In this document: positions 4,700 through 8,145 of the stretch, piece by piece
Numbering within the stretch: the stretch's first letter is position 1
Layout of the letters: each line of letters opens with the position of its first letter
Origin: Bacteroidota bacterium
Lineage (GTDB): Bacteria; Bacteroidota; Bacteroidia; 2-12-FULL-35-15
Assembly (NCBI GenBank): GCA_023251855.1
Contig: JAHEYA010000092.1
Coordinates: 1-8,145, forward strand
Length of the DNA stretch: 8,145 nt
Direction of reading: 5' to 3'
The notes under the pieces: model-generated
What the model saw: only the letters and a program-made list of their open reading frames with translations
Database searches by the model: none
Told to the model about the DNA's origin: nothing
Translations under genes and position numbers: made by a program

Positions 4700-6898
4700 A
4701 TGCTTGATGTAGAAACATCCCTTCAGCAATGCCTTCAGAAATTTTTTGGATTTGACAGCTTTAAAGGGCAACAAGAGGCTATCATTGCCAGTCTCATGGA
4801 GGGTAAGGATACATTTGTAATTATGCCTACAGGCGGAGGTAAATCATTATGTTATCAATTGCCGGCTTTGGTAAGTGAAGGAACAGCAATTATTGTTTCA
4901 CCACTAATTGCTTTAATGAAAAATCAAGTGGATGCTTTACGTAACTTCGGTAATGAAGAAGGGATTGCTCATTTTCTTAATTCATCACTATCAAAAATTG
5001 AGATTACCAAAGTGAAAAAAGACATTACTGATGGTAAAACTAAATTGCTCTATGTTGCCCCTGAAAGCTTAACAAAAGAAGCTAATATAGCTTTTTTTAA
5101 AGAAATTAAAATTTCATTTTTTGCAATTGATGAAGCGCATTGTATTTCAGAATGGGGACATGATTTTCGTCCTGAATACCGCAGATTACGACAAATAATT
5201 GAGCAGATCGGTAAAGTGCCCATCATGGCATTAACTGCTACTGCAACTCCTAAAGTGCAGCAGGATATCCAAAAAAATCTGGGTATGACCAGTGCCAATC
5301 TTTATAAATCGTCATTTAACCGTTCCAACCTGTATTATGATGTCCGGCCAAAAACAAATGTGATCAAGGAGATCATTAAATATATCAAATTAAACCCGGG
5401 TAAGTCAGGTATTGTGTATTGTTTAAGCCGCAAAAAGGTAGATGAACTTGCTGAAACTTTACGTGTAAATGGTATCAAAGCATTACCCTATCATGCAGGC
5501 CTTGAAGCAAAAGAACGTGCAAAGACCCAGGATCTTTTTTTGATGGAAGATATTGATGTGATAGTTGCTACCATTGCATTTGGAATGGGTATCGATAAGC
5601 CAGATGTTCGTTTTGTGATTCACCATGATATTCCAAAATCATTAGAAGGTTATTACCAGGAAACCGGCCGCGGTGGCCGTGATGGTGGTGAAGGCAACTG
5701 TGTTACATTTTACAGTCATGATGATATTGTGAAGTTAGTGAAATTTATGAAGGGAAAACCTGTATCGGAGCAGGAAATAGGCAAACAACTATTGCATGAA
5801 ACGGTTTCATATGCTGAAACATCAAGCTGTAGGAGAAAATTTTTACTGCATTATTTCGGTGAAGAGTTTGATGAAGTCGGTTGTAATGAAATGTGTGACA
5901 ACTGTCGCAATCCTAAACAAAAATTTGAAGGTATGGATGATGTGGCATTAGCCATTGAAGCCATATTGGATGTAAAAGAAAAATTTAAAACCAAAGATAT
6001 AATCAACATTTTATTAGGTATTACCAATTCAACTACAAAATCATACAAACACAATGAATTGGAATGTTTTGGTAAAGGTGCCGAAGATGATAAAAACGAA
6101 AAATATTGGAATGCAGTTATAAGGGAATCATTAATATCAGGCCTTTTATCTAAAGATGTTGAAAATTATGGTTTATTAAAAGTTACCAAAGAAGGCAAAG
6201 CCTTTATGGATGAACCGCATAGTATTATGGTTACAAAAGACCATGATTATGAAGGAACAGAATCCGATGATGAAGCCGGTCCGGGAAACAAAGGTGGTTC
6301 AGGTGCTGATGCCGCTTTATTTGCTGCTTTGAAAGATCTTTTAAAACAAACTGCACATAAATTAAAATTACCTCCTTATGTTATTTTTCAGGAATTGTCA
6401 TTAGAAGAAATGGCGGTAGCATACCCGATTACAATGGAGGAGTTGGTTAATATCACCGGGGTTGGACAAGGTAAAGCCCAAAAATTTGGTAAACCTTTTA
6501 TTGATCTTATTGCCAAATATGTTGAAGAAAATGAGATTGAACGACCATTAGATATGGTTGTAAAATCAATCGTTAATAAATCCGGTTTAAAAGTACATAT
6601 CATCCAAAACATAGATAGAAAGCTGCCTTTAGAAGATGTTGCAAGTGCAAAAGGATTAAGTTTAGCTGATCTGATCACTGAAATTGAAAGTATTGTTTCA
6701 TCTGGAACCAAAGTGAATATTGCTTATTACATCAATGATACTATTGATGATGATAAACAACAGGAAGCAATGGAATATTTTAAAGAATCGCATTCGGACT
6801 CTATTGAAGCTGCAATTCAGGAATTAGGTGAAGAAGATTATACAGAAGAAGAAATCAGGTTGATGCGGATTCGCTTTATGAGTGAGTTCGGGAATTAG
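4700..6898 (+). CDS. recQ: ATP-dependent DNA helicase RecQ
   Basis: The 732-residue protein is a 3'-5' superfamily 2 helicase acting in recombination and replication-fork repair. The helicase core spans about 1-345, with Walker A MPTGGGKS (K48), DEAH (144-147) in IDEAHCISEWGHDFRPEY, ALTATATP, YHAGL, and motif VI QETGRGGRDG (320-329). The RQC zinc site has four cysteines at 377, 395, 399 and 402, followed by the winged-helix region to about 510. An HRDC domain lies at about 536-612, ending in the helix-hairpin-helix-like TGVGQGKAQKFG. A further C-terminal segment (about 620-732) fits the helix-turn-helix extension seen in Bacteroidota RecQ. No key residue is missing. ATG start in an A-rich leader. 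It is transcribed away from the envelope genes and has no obvious operon partner. Confidence 0.97.
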   Translation: MLDVETSLQQCLQKFFGFDSFKGQQEAIIASLMEGKDTFVIMPTGGGKSLCYQLPALVSEGTAIIVSPLIALMKNQVDALRNFGNEEGIAHFLNSSLSKIEITKVKKDITDGKTKLLYVAPESLTKEANIAFFKEIKISFFAIDEAHCISEWGHDFRPEYRRLRQIIEQIGKVPIMALTATATPKVQQDIQKNLGMTSANLYKSSFNRSNLYYDVRPKTNVIKEIIKYIKLNPGKSGIVYCLSRKKVDELAETLRVNGIKALPYHAGLEAKERAKTQDLFLMEDIDVIVATIAFGMGIDKPDVRFVIHHDIPKSLEGYYQETGRGGRDGGEGNCVTFYSHDDIVKLVKFMKGKPVSEQEIGKQLLHETVSYAETSSCRRKFLLHYFGEEFDEVGCNEMCDNCRNPKQKFEGMDDVALAIEAILDVKEKFKTKDIINILLGITNSTTKSYKHNELECFGKGAEDDKNEKYWNAVIRESLISGLLSKDVENYGLLKVTKEGKAFMDEPHSIMVTKDHDYEGTESDDEAGPGNKGGSGADAALFAALKDLLKQTAHKLKLPPYVIFQELSLEEMAVAYPITMEELVNITGVGQGKAQKFGKPFIDLIAKYVEENEIERPLDMVVKSIVNKSGLKVHIIQNIDRKLPLEDVASAKGLSLADLITEIESIVSSGTKVNIAYYINDTIDDDKQQEAMEYFKESHSDSIEAAIQELGEEDYTEEEIRLMRIRFMSEFGN

Positions 6899-6990
6899 TG
6901 GTTACTGATAACGAATCTTCATGAATTTACTAAACTAGCAGTAGCAAAATGTCGAACTCTTTTTTTTAATTTGTATTAAAAATTCATACT
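6899..6990. other. Spacer between recQ and the toxin-antitoxin pair
   Basis: This 92-bp gap begins directly after the recQ stop with a sequence matching 26 of 34 bases with 1994-2027 (GGTTAC, one ACGAAT at 6911 and an ATGAAT at 6921). It then has a T-tract (6960-6967) not preceded by a usable GC stem, so no terminator is called, and finally the antitoxin promoter/operator candidate. Confidence 0.45.
6966..6989 (+). promoter_or_regulatory. Candidate promoter/operator of the toxin-antitoxin operon
   Basis: TTAATTTG (6966-6973) matches five of the six fixed bases of the Bacteroidota -7 box TAnnTTTG. Overlapping its last base is an imperfect palindrome, GTATtAA...TTcATAC (6973-6989), which ends one base before the antitoxin ATG. 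Type II antitoxins commonly bind palindromes in this position to repress their own operon. No -33 element is visible, and a start just after this box would leave a very short leader, so this is tentative. Confidence 0.3.
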
Positions 6991-7194
6991 ATGAGCATTG
7001 AAAATATTTTAAAGTTAAGTATTGCAGAGCGTCTTTTACTGCTTGAAAAAATTTGGGACAGCATTCCCGAAAATAAACTAACTATCACAAATGCGCAAAA
7101 AACGGAACTTGATAAGCGGTTAGCGCGGATGAGGAGTGGAGAAACGAAATTCTTTACTTGGGATGATGTTAAAAAAAATCTTCATAGGGAATGA
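6991..7194 (+). CDS. Type II antitoxin, putative addiction module component (PF09720/TIGR02574 type)
   Basis: The 67-residue acidic/basic protein has the family pattern: an N-terminal helix with SIAERLLLLEKIWDSIPE (about 10-27), a linker, the helix AQKTELDKRLARMRSGE (about 36-52), and the C-terminal FTWDDVKKNL (about 55-64; family form WEEVKARL). Such antitoxins wrap a RelE/ParE-type toxin and are degraded under stress. The ATG start follows an A-rich leader. The stop overlaps the toxin start in ATGA (7191-7194), which implies translational coupling. Confidence 0.88.
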   Translation: MSIENILKLSIAERLLLLEKIWDSIPENKLTITNAQKTELDKRLARMRSGETKFFTWDDVKKNLHRE

Positions 7195-7493
7195 AAATAA
7201 AATACTCTCTCATCATTTCTGATGAAGCGAATTTTGATATCCTCGATGCATTTTTTTGGTATGACTCGCTGAGGGAGGGACTGGGAAATGATTTTGAATT
7301 ATGTCTTGAAGCTGAAATAAACCGCATCTTAAGAAATCCCACCCTGTTCCAAAATCAATACGAAAAAGTCCAGGTTGCATTTATCGAGCGCTTCCCCTAC
7401 GGAATTCATTATACGATCGAGAGCAATTTTATCAAGGTCATCGCTGTTTTCCATACATCACGTGATCCACAAAACTGGGAAGAACGGCTTTAG
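7191..7493 (+). CDS. RelE/ParE family type II toxin
   Basis: The 100-residue protein fits the ParE_toxin/RelE fold: the N-terminal strand YSLIISDEANFDILDAFFWY and the helix to about 50 (LGNDFELCLEAEINRILRNP), then the core strands around VAFIERFPYGIHYTI and FIKVIAVFHTSRDPQNW. The pattern ERFPYGIHY...VIAVFHTSRDP is typical of the ParE-like partners of PF09720 antitoxins. RelE members cut mRNA on the ribosome and ParE members inhibit gyrase; the sequence alone does not decide which applies here. It overlaps the antitoxin by 4 bp, and an acyltransferase-like gene starts 26 bp after its stop. Confidence 0.9.
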   Translation: MKIKYSLIISDEANFDILDAFFWYDSLREGLGNDFELCLEAEINRILRNPTLFQNQYEKVQVAFIERFPYGIHYTIESNFIKVIAVFHTSRDPQNWEERL

Positions 7494-7519
7494 TGGTAGT
7501 TTAAAACAAAGAAGTATAA

Positions 7520-8145
7520 ATGTCGGACAGAACCCAAACAGCAGATCTATTAAAAGGTATAGCCGCACTGTTGATGATACAAGTTCACATAATTGAATTA
7601 TTTGCCACACCAACCATTTTTGAAAGTAGTACGGGTAAATTTCTCCTCTTTCTTGGCGGACCACCAGTTGCACCTGTATTCATGATAATTTTCGGATACT
7701 TTATTGCCCAATCAAAAAAAACAACTCTTCAACTAATTATTCGGGGAATTAAAATTATTTTTTTGGGATTGCTTTTAAATATTGCTTTGAATTTTAATTT
7801 AATAATCTCGGTAAGCAAAAGCAGATTCAACCTGAATATCTGGAATTATATTTTCGGAATAGACATATTGCCTTTAGCCGGTTTAAGCTTGATTATAATA
7901 GCGTTGTTATCGGCTGTTTGGCGATTAAATAAAAATTTTGTTTTAATACCATTGATCAGTTTAACTCTTGTTTCTGCCTTTCTTGGAGAGTTTCTTTTGA
8001 ATTATACTACCGAACAACCAATTTTAAAGTATGTTCTTTCTCCATTTTATGGAACTTCATCTTGGTCTTATTTTCCTTTATTTCCATGGCTTGCATACCC
8101 ATTGACTGGAATTATTTTTTATAAAATAAAGCAAAATTATGATTT
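7520..8145 (+). CDS. Multi-pass membrane protein, acyltransferase-like (HGSNAT/DUF1624 or Acyltransferase_3 type), partial
   Basis: The frame is open for 208 codons and runs off the window. An in-frame TAA lies directly before the ATG, so the start is well fixed. The N-terminus is cytoplasmic-looking (MSDRTQTADLLKG), followed by a helix with KG-x9-H (K12 to H23), the same spacing as R11-H22 in the OafA-like protein of this window. A GGPPVAPVFMIIFGYFIA segment (46-63) and FPLFPWLAYPLTGI near residues 187-200 resemble the YeiB/DUF1624/heparan-alpha-glucosaminide acetyltransferase group. About six membrane segments are visible. The likely role is acyl transfer to a membrane or surface sugar, but family assignment is only moderate and the C-terminal half is missing. 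It may be co-transcribed with the toxin-antitoxin pair. Confidence 0.65.
   Translation, partial: MSDRTQTADLLKGIAALLMIQVHIIELFATPTIFESSTGKFLLFLGGPPVAPVFMIIFGYFIAQSKKTTLQLIIRGIKIIFLGLLLNIALNFNLIISVSKSRFNLNIWNYIFGIDILPLAGLSLIIIALLSAVWRLNKNFVLIPLISLTLVSAFLGEFLLNYTTEQPILKYVLSPFYGTSSWSYFPLFPWLAYPLTGIIFYKIKQNYD

Noticed and set aside
5050..6711. Minus-strand open frames inside recQ
   Set aside because: They are complementary to conserved helicase, RQC and HRDC codons; no independent coding signal is visible.
6899..6970. Terminator after recQ ending in the T-tract at 6960-6967
   Set aside because: No stable inverted repeat lies directly before the T-tract.
7375..7673. Open frames on both strands across the toxin/acyltransferase junction
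   Set aside because: They overlap the toxin C-terminus and the acyltransferase N-terminus in other frames and lack family features.

Overview
The window looks like a piece of a Bacteroidota chromosome, perhaps from the Sphingobacteriales/Chitinophagales side, though the order is a guess. The reasons are low GC content, A-rich leaders instead of Shine-Dalgarno sites, a perfect match to the Bacteroidota -7 promoter element (TAnnTTTG) in front of the leftmost gene, and a long RecQ with a C-terminal extension of the kind seen in this phylum.

The left half (1-4419) is a run of five minus-strand genes. In transcription order they are: a KdsD/KpsF arabinose-5-phosphate isomerase (SIS plus two CBS domains), a Dpm1-like family 2 glycosyltransferase, a small DUF2304 membrane protein, an OafA-like membrane acyltransferase, and the N-terminal part of a GltD-family iron-sulfur flavoprotein cut by the window edge. 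The first four fit cell-envelope glycan work: a Kdo precursor, a polyprenol-linked sugar donor with its usual small membrane partner, and an O-acylation enzyme. The GltD-like gene has its own candidate promoter and is probably a separate unit. Both kdsD and the GltD-like gene appear to start at TTG.

A 280-bp AT-rich divergent region (4420-4699) separates kdsD from recQ on the plus strand. Downstream of recQ lies a small type II toxin-antitoxin pair (PF09720-type antitoxin and RelE/ParE toxin, overlapping by 4 bp). A second, different multi-pass membrane acyltransferase-like gene follows 26 bp later and runs off the right edge.

The least ordinary part is the non-coding DNA. The 258-bp gap between the glycosyltransferase and the DUF2304 gene is almost entirely two facing tandem arrays. 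One has 18 copies of a heptamer (GGTTATT type) and the other 11 copies of an octamer (TTAATAAC type). Their cores are reverse complements, and they meet at a perfect 7-bp hairpin. The octamer array ends exactly at the glycosyltransferase stop codon. A different heptamer array (GAACTTA) likewise ends exactly at the kdsD stop codon, and a third ACGAAT-based repeat lies before the OafA-like gene with a diverged relative right after recQ. So several intergenic spacers carry their own 7-8 bp satellite-like repeats, often placed at a gene's 3' end. I see no CRISPR array, tRNA, rRNA, transposase or convincing rho-independent terminator.
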